A DNA stretch of 9,067 bases from Candidatus Methanomethylophilaceae archaeon (GTDB lineage: Archaea; Thermoplasmatota; Thermoplasmata; Methanomassiliicoccales; Methanomethylophilaceae). The stretch is taken from NCBI GenBank assembly GCA_017475875.1, contig JAFVET010000251.1, positions 1-9,067 on the forward strand. The letters run 5' to 3'. Position 1 is the stretch's first letter. Each line of letters begins with the position of its first letter. The notes beneath the pieces were generated by a model that saw nothing but the letters and a program-made list of their open reading frames with translations, searched no databases and was not told the DNA's origin. Both the position numbers and the translations under genes were made by a program. Below, piece after piece: positions 1 through 6,230 of this stretch.

Positions 1-170
1 AATGCGCCAAGGTCTGTCCGGTTAACGCCATCGAAATGGTGGAGAAGGGAGTCAACGACAAGGGCCGCCCGATTGTGAGGCCCAGCATATCCGTTGACAA
101 GTGCATCTCCTGCAGCAACTGCGTGGATGCCTGTCCGAAATCCGCCCTTGAGATCAAGGAGGTGCTCTGA
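1..170 (+). CDS. fpoI: FpoI/NuoI-like 2[4Fe-4S] subunit, 3' end only
   Basis: C-terminal 55 codons of the ferredoxin-like subunit that carries electrons through two [4Fe-4S] clusters along the peripheral arm of complex I towards the subunit where the membrane carrier is reduced. Reading from base 3, the visible part opens inside the first cluster motif (CAKVCP, the last two Cys of a CxxCxxCxxxCP). The complete second motif CISCSNCVDACP lies at 102-137, and the protein ends in KEVL with TGA at 168-170. The 5' end is outside the window. The TGA overlaps the ATG of the next gene by one base (TGATG), so translation is probably coupled. Placement directly before J, K, L, M and N is the usual order of nuo and fpo operons. 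A generic 2[4Fe-4S] ferredoxin is the alternative, but the context makes it unlikely. Confidence 0.9.
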   Translation, partial: CAKVCPVNAIEMVEKGVNDKGRPIVRPSISVDKCISCSNCVDACPKSALEIKEVL

Positions 171-505
171 TGGACATAGTAGGTTTCATCGAGGGACTGT
201 GGTCCGGTTTCGGAGACTTCGGGAACTTCTTCCTGAGCAACATGGATCTGGCCGCCTTCCTGATTCTGTCATGCATTGCTGTAATCGCCGCATTGTACGT
301 CATCACCGACAAGGAGGTCGTCCACAGCGCGTTCTATCTCGCCCTGGTGTTCTTCTGCGTCGCGGTAGTGTACTTCTTCCTCGAGGCCGAGTTCCTCGGA
401 GTGGTACAGCTGCTCGTGTACGTCGGTGCCATCACGATCCTGTTCGCGTTCAGCATCATGCTTACTAGGAGATATATCATGAAAGGAGATGATGCGGATG
501 AGTAA
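170..505 (+). CDS. fpoJ: FpoJ1: N-terminal half of split NuoJ-like membrane subunit
   Basis: A 111-residue membrane protein matching the first three transmembrane helices of NuoJ/ND6, at about residues 27-45, 52-72 and 75-97. The third helix holds the recognisable NuoJ stretch EFLGVVQLLVYVGAITILF (residues 74-92). In NuoJ this segment includes a conserved Tyr in VYVGA and the pi-bulge helix that rearranges during coupling. A one-piece NuoJ has about five helices and 160-200 residues; here the frame stops after helix 3 with an acidic tail (KGDDADE), and the remaining two helices are in the next gene. The ATG has a strong ribosome-binding site, AAGGAGGTG at 156-164, five bases upstream and inside fpoI. 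Its last eight bases overlap the proposed start of fpoJ2. Methanosarcina fpo operons also carry two J genes, so the split looks ancestral rather than a fresh mutation. Confidence 0.88.
   Translation: MDIVGFIEGLWSGFGDFGNFFLSNMDLAAFLILSCIAVIAALYVITDKEVVHSAFYLALVFFCVAVVYFFLEAEFLGVVQLLVYVGAITILFAFSIMLTRRYIMKGDDADE
482..488 (+). promoter_or_regulatory. Ribosome-binding site deciding the fpoJ2 start
   Basis: AAAGGAG lies nine bases before the ATG at 498. It directly abuts ATG 489 and sits only three bases from ATG 492, which is too close for either to be used well. The third in-frame ATG (498) is therefore preferred, giving an N-terminus MSKVVKG. Confidence 0.65.
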
Positions 506-806
506 GGTCGTCAAAGGCGCCATCGTCGCTGCCGCCCTGCTCATCGTGCTGCTGGCCGGAATCGCCACCGCCCACTGGAGCGACGTCACGGAAAACGACG
601 TCCCCAAGCCGTTGCCCACGTTCCCCACGGACGGGGACGACACCATCTGGGCCGGCGACGAGGAGCTCAAGGAGAACTCCCTTGGCTTCGCCATATTCGA
701 GAAGTACGGCATCGTGCTGATCCCGCTCGCAGCCCTCATGTTCGGCGCAATGGTCGCCGGAGTAGTCATCTCGAGAGAGGAGGTTGAGATCGATGATTCC
801 AATTGA
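498..806 (+). CDS. fpoJ: FpoJ2: C-terminal half of split NuoJ-like membrane subunit
   Basis: A 102-residue protein with two hydrophobic helices, at about residues 7-26 and 68-91. They are joined by an acidic hydrophilic loop of about 40 residues rich in Asp, Glu and Pro. The second helix is preceded by SLGFAIFEKYGIVLIPLAAL (residues 61-80), which corresponds to the NuoJ segment just before and within its last helix. Together with FpoJ1 it rebuilds the five-helix NuoJ fold next to FpoK in the membrane arm. Three in-frame ATGs occur (489, 492, 498). The Shine-Dalgarno position favours 498, and the overlap with fpoJ1 is then ATGAGTAA. The 3' end overlaps fpoK by 14 bases. The assignment rests on position and weak motif similarity; the loop is not conserved enough to recognise by eye. 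Confidence 0.82.
   Translation: MSKVVKGAIVAAALLIVLLAGIATAHWSDVTENDVPKPLPTFPTDGDDTIWAGDEELKENSLGFAIFEKYGIVLIPLAALMFGAMVAGVVISREEVEIDDSN
777..783 (+). promoter_or_regulatory. Ribosome-binding site deciding the fpoK start
   Basis: GAGGAGG within fpoJ2 lies nine bases before ATG 793. An alternative TTG at 784 touches the motif directly and would add three residues. Starting at 793 also puts the conserved glutamates of FpoK at 36 and 72, the same numbers as in E. coli NuoK. Confidence 0.75.
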
Positions 807-1101
807 GTACTTCCTCGCCCTCGCAGCCATCCTGTTCGTCATCGGCGGATACGGAGTCATGACCAAGAGCAACGCCATCGTCGTCCTGATGTGCATCGAG
901 CTGATGCTCAACGCCGCGAACATCAACTTCGTGGTCTTCGCAGCGTTCAACCAGGACATCACCGGACAGGTGTTCACGATCATGTCGATCGCAGTCGCAG
1001 CCGCGGAAGTCGCGGTCGGTATCGCCATCCTGCTCAACGCATACAAGATGAGGAAGTCGACCGAGCTTGACGACGAAAAGCTCACATCGATGAGGTGGTA
1101 A
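793..1101 (+). CDS. fpoK: FpoK: NuoK-like proton-channel subunit
   Basis: A 102-residue, three-helix membrane protein of the MrpC/NuoK family, the usual family length (about 100). It forms part of the E-channel that links carrier reduction to the antiporter-like subunits. The two functionally critical glutamates of NuoK are present: Glu36 in CIELMLNAANINFV (34-47) and Glu72 in AAAEVAVGIAI (69-79). The numbering is identical to E. coli NuoK, which supports ATG 793 over the longer TTG start at 784. The soluble tail (KMRKSTELDDEKLTSMRW) is charged. Its start overlaps fpoJ2 by 14 bases; its TAA is two bases before the fpoL ATG. Confidence 0.95.
   Translation: MIPIEYFLALAAILFVIGGYGVMTKSNAIVVLMCIELMLNAANINFVVFAAFNQDITGQVFTIMSIAVAAAEVAVGIAILLNAYKMRKSTELDDEKLTSMRW
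1092..1097 (+). promoter_or_regulatory. Ribosome-binding site deciding the fpoL start
   Basis: GAGGTG at the very end of fpoK lies six bases before ATG 1104. A longer frame could start at GTG 1095, but that codon is part of the motif itself, so ATG 1104 (MFIEYTWLIPLLP) is preferred. Confidence 0.7.
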
Positions 1102-1103
1102 AC

Positions 1104-3131
1104 ATGTTCATAGAATACACATGGCTGATCCCCCTCCTCCCGATGCTCTGTTTCCTGATCATAGGGTTCGTGGGGCAGAAGACCCCCCAGAAAGGGGGAT
1201 ACATAGCAATCGCCGGAGCAGCAATATCCTGCATCCTCGCGGTGCTCATCTCCTACGAGTACCTGACCGGCGACGCATATCCCGCCGCCGTCACGGAGAG
1301 CATACACTGGTTCACCATCCCCGGCGGATTCGAAATCAACGTCGGTTACTATGTGGACGGACTCACCTGCATGATGATGCTCTTCTCCTCGTTCATCTCC
1401 ACGCTCATCTTCGTGTACTCCCTCGGGTACATGGGAGAGCAGGGCGAGAGGAGGAAGAGATACTACGCAGAGGTCTCCCTGTTCCTGTGCGGAATGCTCG
1501 GACTGATCGTCTCCAGCAACTTCCTGGTGATGTTCATCTTCTGGGAGGTCATGGGTCTCTGTTCCTACCTGCTCATCGGGTTCTGGTCCTTCAGGCACGA
1601 TGACGGAGACGAGGCCTCGGCAAACGCGGCCTCCGCAGCCAAGAAGGCGTTCCTGGTCACCCGTCTCGGTGACGTGTGCCTCATGGCCGGTCTGTTCATC
1701 CTCCTCGGGGAGTTCCACAACCTCGACTACGCTTCCATGTTCGACCCCGCCAACATCGCGGCCGTCGATTCGGACAAGATCACCATCGCCATGCTCCTGT
1801 GCTTCGGCGGTGTCATCGGTAAGAGTGCCCAGTTCCCGCTCCATGACTGGCTGCCGGACGCGATGGCAGGTCCTACCACCGTATCTTCACTCATACACGC
1901 CGCGACGATGGTCAAGGCCGGTGTCTACCTGGTCGCCAGGGGCTACCCTCTGTTCGTCCAGGACGCCAACGTGATGCTCTTCGTGGGTATCATCGGAGGA
2001 GTCACCGCGTTCATCGCCGCCACCATGGCCCTCAACAACATGAACATCAAGAGGGTCCTCGCTTACTCCACCATCTCCCAGCTCGGGTACATGATCCTCG
2101 GACTCGGTGCCGGAGGATACCTCATGGCCCTCGGAATCCAGCACGGTGACGCGGCCCTGATCGCCGCCGGAACCGCCGGTATGGTCGCAGGATGCTTCCA
2201 CATGATGAACCACGCGTTCTTCAAGGCCCTGCTGTTCATGTGTTCCGGTTCCGTCATCCACGCCTGTGGTACGGAGGACATGCGCCTCATGGGCGGCCTC
2301 AGGAAACACATGCCGATCACCTCGATCACGATGCTGCTCGGTTCGCTATCCATCGCGGGATTCCCGCTGTTCAGCGGATTCTGGTCCAAGGACCTGGTCC
2401 TCGACATCGCCCTCGAGGCCGGTGACGAGACCGTCTGGTTCACCGTGCTCTGGATCCTCGCCGTCATTACCGCCTTCATGACCGCGTTCTACATGTTCCG
2501 CATGTGGTTCATGACCTTCATGGGCGAGGAGCGCGAGAACGCCCAGCACTGCCATGGAGAGTCCCCCAAGTCGATGACCATGCCTTTGGTCGTCCTGTCC
2601 GTATTCGCCGTCGCAAGCGGTTTCCTCATAATGTTCGGTCTCGACGGAATCGTCGGCATCGAGTACACCGGAGCCGCCTTCGTCGTCGGTGGAGCGGAGA
2701 CGGAAGGGTTCGAGTACTTCTCCGAGCTGTTCACCAACCCCTACACGTACCTCACCATCGCACTCGCCCTGATCGGTATCGGCATCGCCTACCTCATGTA
2801 CGTCAAGTGCTCCATCAACCCTGGAAAGTTCAACAAGAACGGGGAGTCCTGGCTCTACAAGGCCCTCAGCAACAGGTGGTGGTTCCCGCAGTTGTACAAC
2901 CAGATCTCCTGGAAGTTCGGATACGGCATCGCCCGCGGTGTGGACTACGTGGACAGGCAGATCATCGACGGAACCGTCAACGGTCTCTCCGGAGCCGTCG
3001 TCGGCGGAGGAAGCACCGTCAGCAAGATGCAGACCGGTCACGTTCAGGATTACTCCTCGATCGTGCTCCTCGGCATCGCGGTGCTCTCCGTGGTGTTCCT
3101 CGTAATCGCCATGATCACTGGAGGTATCTGA
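1104..3131 (+). CDS. fpoL: FpoL: NuoL-like antiporter-type proton-pumping subunit
   Basis: A 675-residue polytopic membrane protein and the most distal antiporter-like subunit of the complex. NuoL signatures appear in order: YVDGLTCMMMLFSSF near 83-97; FIFWEVMGLCSYLLIGFW at 144-161 with the helix-5 glutamate at 148; KAFLVTRLGD near 181-190; GKSAQFPLHDWLPDAMAGPT at 239-258 with the helix-7 lysine at 240; HMMNHAFFKALLF at 366-378 with His370 and Lys374; SGFWSKDLVL with Lys429. These charged residues form the proton path along the membrane arm. The protein ends with a polar stretch and a last hydrophobic helix (about 651-672), fitting the long lateral helix and terminal helix specific to NuoL and absent from M and N. 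Length is within the family range. No lesion is visible. It is followed by fpoM after one base. Confidence 0.97.
   Translation: MFIEYTWLIPLLPMLCFLIIGFVGQKTPQKGGYIAIAGAAISCILAVLISYEYLTGDAYPAAVTESIHWFTIPGGFEINVGYYVDGLTCMMMLFSSFISTLIFVYSLGYMGEQGERRKRYYAEVSLFLCGMLGLIVSSNFLVMFIFWEVMGLCSYLLIGFWSFRHDDGDEASANAASAAKKAFLVTRLGDVCLMAGLFILLGEFHNLDYASMFDPANIAAVDSDKITIAMLLCFGGVIGKSAQFPLHDWLPDAMAGPTTVSSLIHAATMVKAGVYLVARGYPLFVQDANVMLFVGIIGGVTAFIAATMALNNMNIKRVLAYSTISQLGYMILGLGAGGYLMALGIQHGDAALIAAGTAGMVAGCFHMMNHAFFKALLFMCSGSVIHACGTEDMRLMGGLRKHMPITSITMLLGSLSIAGFPLFSGFWSKDLVLDIALEAGDETVWFTVLWILAVITAFMTAFYMFRMWFMTFMGEERENAQHCHGESPKSMTMPLVVLSVFAVASGFLIMFGLDGIVGIEYTGAAFVVGGAETEGFEYFSELFTNPYTYLTIALALIGIGIAYLMYVKCSINPGKFNKNGESWLYKALSNRWWFPQLYNQISWKFGYGIARGVDYVDRQIIDGTVNGLSGAVVGGGSTVSKMQTGHVQDYSSIVLLGIAVLSVVFLVIAMITGGI
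3120..3125 (+). promoter_or_regulatory. Ribosome-binding site of fpoM
   Basis: GGAGGT inside the last codons of fpoL, seven bases before ATG 3133. It supports independent re-initiation on fpoM. Confidence 0.7.
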
Positions 3132-3132
3132 A

Positions 3133-4635
3133 ATGGACGTACCTCTTCTTTCACTCCTGGTCATCATCCCCCTGATCGGTGCGGTCATAACGCTGTTCAT
3201 GGGCGGAGAGAGACAGAAATACGCCAAGTTCGTGGCCCTCGCCTTCGCGGCGGTCACGCTCGTCCTCGCGCTGGTCGTCCTGTTCACCAAGGACTTCTCC
3301 ACCCTCGACGAGTACTACGGTTGGATCGACACGGCCGCCATGAAGATGGGAATCTCCTTCTCCGTGGACGGACTCAGCATCCTGATGGTCTTCCTGACCT
3401 CTCTGTTGGTCCTGCTGGTCATAATCTTCTCCTCTGCGGAGAGCGACAGGCCCAACTACTTCCACACCCTCGTCCTGGCCATGGAGGTCGGACTCATGGG
3501 AGTCTACCTCGCATCGGATTACTTCCTCTTCTACATCATGTGGGAGATCACCCTGATCCCGATGTATTTCATGATCTCCTGGTACGGAGGTCCCCGCAGG
3601 CACTACGCCGCAATCAAGTTCCTGATCTACACCCACGTGGCGTCGCTGGTCATGCTGATCGGTATCTTCGCCATGGGATTCGAGGTCGCATCGATGCTGG
3701 GAGGTCCCGTGGACTTCTCCTTCGACGTCATCAACGATGTCATGCCGATGGCTTCGGAGACCATGCAGAGCCTCCTGTTCGCGCTCCTGTTCTTCGGGTT
3801 CGCGGTCAAGATGCCCGCGGTTCCGTTCCATACATGGCTGCCCGACGCGCACACAGAGGCACCTACCGGAGGATCCGTCCTTCTGGCCGGTGTCATGCTT
3901 AAGATGGGTTCCTACGGTATCATCCGTGTCTGTCTCGAGGCCCTGCCCGCAGGAGCCGAGTACTGGCAGTGGGTGATCATCACCATCGCGGTCGTGTCCA
4001 TCATATACGGAGCGTTCGCCTGTATCGCACAGAAGGACCTCAAGAAGATGGTCGCGTTCTCGTCCATCAGCCACATGGGTATGGTCATGCTCGGTATCGG
4101 TGTCCTCAACGAGGCCGGAGTCACGTTCGCCATCTTCCAGATGTTCGCACACGGACTCATCACCGGTATCCTGTTCATGGTCGCCGGTATGGCCGGTCAC
4201 AACTTCGGCACCAGGGAGATACCCCTGCTCGGAGGACTCGCCGGCAAGGTCCCCGTCTATGCGACCTTCATGATGATCGGATTCATGGCCTCCCTCGGAC
4301 TGCCCGGACTCGTCGGGTTCTGGGGAGAGTTCGGTGTCATCTTCTCGTTCTACGAGTTCATCGACGCCAACAACATGATCTGGATGATCGTGTTCTGCCT
4401 GCTGTCCCTCATGCTCACCGCAGGTTACTATCTCTGGGCGATGCAGAGGACCCTGTTCGGTCCCGAGACCACCAAGATAGACCTCTCGCACGTGCATGAC
4501 GTAAGCAAGACCGAGTTCGCCGCCATGGCGGTGCTCGTAGCATGCGTCGCCTTCTTCGGAGTCTGGCCCGATGCGGCCCTCAACTTCATCGAGCCCTATG
4601 CTCACGGCGTCGCGTCCCTCTTCGGGGTGATCTGA
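3133..4635 (+). CDS. fpoM: FpoM: NuoM-like antiporter-type proton-pumping subunit
   Basis: A 500-residue polytopic membrane protein and the middle antiporter-like subunit. NuoM landmarks: FYIMWEITLIPMYFMISWYGG at 133-152 with Glu138 (counterpart of E. coli Glu144); FGFAVKMPAVPFHTWLPDAH at 221-240 with Lys226 (Lys234); GVMLKMGSYG with Lys257 (Lys265); KDLKKMVAFSSISHMGMVML at 301-320; and GFWGEFGV with Glu399 (Glu407). NuoM uses a glutamate at this last site where L and N have lysine, which separates it from FpoL and FpoN. Equivalence to E. coli numbers is by motif, not alignment. Length is normal. The TGA stop overlaps the fpoN ATG by one base. Confidence 0.97.
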   Translation: MDVPLLSLLVIIPLIGAVITLFMGGERQKYAKFVALAFAAVTLVLALVVLFTKDFSTLDEYYGWIDTAAMKMGISFSVDGLSILMVFLTSLLVLLVIIFSSAESDRPNYFHTLVLAMEVGLMGVYLASDYFLFYIMWEITLIPMYFMISWYGGPRRHYAAIKFLIYTHVASLVMLIGIFAMGFEVASMLGGPVDFSFDVINDVMPMASETMQSLLFALLFFGFAVKMPAVPFHTWLPDAHTEAPTGGSVLLAGVMLKMGSYGIIRVCLEALPAGAEYWQWVIITIAVVSIIYGAFACIAQKDLKKMVAFSSISHMGMVMLGIGVLNEAGVTFAIFQMFAHGLITGILFMVAGMAGHNFGTREIPLLGGLAGKVPVYATFMMIGFMASLGLPGLVGFWGEFGVIFSFYEFIDANNMIWMIVFCLLSLMLTAGYYLWAMQRTLFGPETTKIDLSHVHDVSKTEFAAMAVLVACVAFFGVWPDAALNFIEPYAHGVASLFGVI

Positions 4636-6116
4636 TGGATATCTCATCTATATTCGGAGATTTCACGGCGATCATACCCATGATTGCCCTGCTCATCGGT
4701 GTGCTCATCGTTCCCGGTGTGCACCTCGGACTCAAGAAGCCCACCGCAACCTGGGGAGTGGCGCTCGCTGTCGTCATCGTGTCCCTGGTCCTGAACGTGA
4801 TCCTGCTGACCGGCGACTATCAGGGAACCACCCTGGACATGGCATCGTACAACCCGTACTCGGGTCTGATGATCCTCCTGTTCCAGATCGTGCTGTTCCT
4901 CGCGGTCTTCGTGTCCAACTCGAGCATCGAGACCACCCGCAACAACACCGGGACGTACTACGCCCTGATGATGGCCGCAGCCATGGGTATGATGTTCGTG
5001 GCCGAGTCCTCGGACCTCATCACCATCTTCGTCGGCGTCGAGCTCACCAGTATCTCCTCCTACGCCCTCGTCACCCTCAAGAGGGGCGACAGCAGGGCCG
5101 CGGAAGCCGGTGTCAAGTACGTCGTCATCGGTGGAATGTCCACCGCGCTCACCCTGTACGGTATCTCGATGATCTACGGTCTCACCGGAACCACCGAGAT
5201 CGCCGCTATCGCCGCCCAGACCCAGCTCACCGAGCTCAACTGGATGTTCGGCATCGCGATGGTCGCCATGATCGCCGGTTACGGCTTCAAGATCGCCGCA
5301 GTGCCCTTCCACATGTGGGCCCCCGACGTGTACGAGGGTGCTTCCACCCCCGTGTCCCTGTTCCTCGCCACCGGATCCAAGAAGATGGGTCTGGGAGTGT
5401 TCTTCCAGATCTTCCTCGTGATGTTCGTCGCAGGCACCGCCTGCTCCGCCATCGCCGGTGAGGAGATCAGGTACCTGTTCGCCATAATCGCGGCGTTCAC
5501 TATGACCGTCGGTAACGTGGTCGCCATCGCGCAGAGCAACATCAAGAGGATGCTCGCATACTCGTCCATCGCCCAGGCCGGTTACATCCTGATCGTCATG
5601 GCCGTCATGAACGACTATGCCGCCAGCGCCGGTATCTTCCACATGTTCACCCACGTGTTCATGAAGGGAGGTGCCTTCCTCATCGTCGGCGCGCTCATCT
5701 GCGCCGGCATCGGGGAGAAGATCTCCGACTACAGGGGTCTCGCCAAGAGGGCTCCGTTCCTGGCCTTCGCCATGATGCTGTTCCTCTTCTCGCTCGCCGG
5801 TATCCCGCCGCTCGCAGGATTCACTTCCAAGTTCTTCCTGTTCTCGTCCGCGGTCGGAACCGTCGATGGCGCCACCTCCGAGTGGGTCTGGCTCGCCTTC
5901 GTCGCCATCCTCAACTCCGCCATCTCCCTGTACTATTACGCAAGGGTCGTCAAGACCATGTACGTGGACAAGGGAGAGACCACGGAGAAGATCAAGGTCC
6001 CCAAGATCTTCCTCGCGGCCATCGTGATCTGTCTGGTCGCAGTCATCGTCCTCGGTGTCTACCCCCAGCTGGTCTTCAACTACTGCGAGGCCGCGGCAAG
6101 CTTCCTGCTTCCTTGA
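4635..6116 (+). CDS. fpoN: FpoN: NuoN-like antiporter-type proton-pumping subunit
   Basis: A 493-residue polytopic membrane protein, the antiporter-like subunit nearest the J/K E-channel. Landmarks: FVGVELTSISSYALVTLKRG at 132-151 with Glu136; GYGFKIAAVPFHMWAPDVYE at 215-234 with Lys219; TGSKKMGLG with Lys249/250; NIKRMLAYSSIAQAGYILI at 302-320; and AGFTSKFFLF with Lys399. The motif 'PFHMWAPDVYEGASTPV' is typical of NuoN/Ndh2 rather than L or M. The open frame extends 31 codons further upstream (to 4542) inside fpoM. That stretch is Arg-rich and non-membrane, so the start is ATG 4635, overlapping the fpoM stop as TGATG and preceded by GGGGTG at 4624-4629. It is the last gene of the operon; no fpoO-like gene follows. 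Confidence 0.97.
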   Translation: MDISSIFGDFTAIIPMIALLIGVLIVPGVHLGLKKPTATWGVALAVVIVSLVLNVILLTGDYQGTTLDMASYNPYSGLMILLFQIVLFLAVFVSNSSIETTRNNTGTYYALMMAAAMGMMFVAESSDLITIFVGVELTSISSYALVTLKRGDSRAAEAGVKYVVIGGMSTALTLYGISMIYGLTGTTEIAAIAAQTQLTELNWMFGIAMVAMIAGYGFKIAAVPFHMWAPDVYEGASTPVSLFLATGSKKMGLGVFFQIFLVMFVAGTACSAIAGEEIRYLFAIIAAFTMTVGNVVAIAQSNIKRMLAYSSIAQAGYILIVMAVMNDYAASAGIFHMFTHVFMKGGAFLIVGALICAGIGEKISDYRGLAKRAPFLAFAMMLFLFSLAGIPPLAGFTSKFFLFSSAVGTVDGATSEWVWLAFVAILNSAISLYYYARVVKTMYVDKGETTEKIKVPKIFLAAIVICLVAVIVLGVYPQLVFNYCEAAASFLLP

Positions 6117-6120
6117 TTAT

Positions 6121-6160
6121 TTAAAGGGACGGCCCCGGTGCACGGGGCCTCCCCCCTTAA
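6121..6160 (+). terminator. Nested GC-rich hairpin at the end of the fpo operon
   Basis: Four bases after the fpoN stop. The inner stem GGCCCCG (6131-6137) pairs perfectly with CGGGGCC (6143-6149) around the loop GTGCA. An outer stem TTAAAGGG (6121-6128) pairs with CCCTTAA (6154-6160) with one bulged A. Position between two units suggests a transcript end or a 3'-end stabiliser. Archaeal termination depends mainly on U-rich tracts; only short T runs follow (for example TTTT at 6190-6193), so the terminator label is tentative. Confidence 0.5.
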
Positions 6161-6193
6161 CAAACCCCGTTTATCTGGCTATTATGCCGTTTT

Positions 6194-6209
6194 GACAAAT
6201 CTATAAGTA
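6194..6209 (+). promoter_or_regulatory. TATA-type promoter of the prenyl synthase gene
   Basis: CTATAAGT at 6201-6208 after an A-rich ACAAAT that could serve as a BRE. Its centre is about 26 bases before ATG 6231, the normal archaeal TATA-to-start distance, and no Shine-Dalgarno precedes that ATG. This predicts a leaderless transcript beginning at or next to 6231. An alternative GTG start at 6210 would lie upstream of that transcription start. Confidence 0.55.
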
Positions 6210-6230
6210 GTGAATGCAGATACATGCGCG

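Noticed and set aside
477..1844. A 455-codon antisense frame across fpoJ2, fpoK and fpoL
   Set aside because: It crosses several genuine genes, is strongly acidic low-complexity sequence, and has no start signals.
3151..4647. A 498-codon open frame antisense to the whole of fpoM
   Set aside because: Composition is His/Glu/Asp/Arg-rich with no domain, and the sense strand is an unmistakable NuoM. Long antisense frames are expected under GC-rich codon bias.
4644..5654. A 336-codon antisense frame inside fpoN
   Set aside because: Gly/Asp/His-rich shadow sequence with no recognisable motif; the sense gene is certain.
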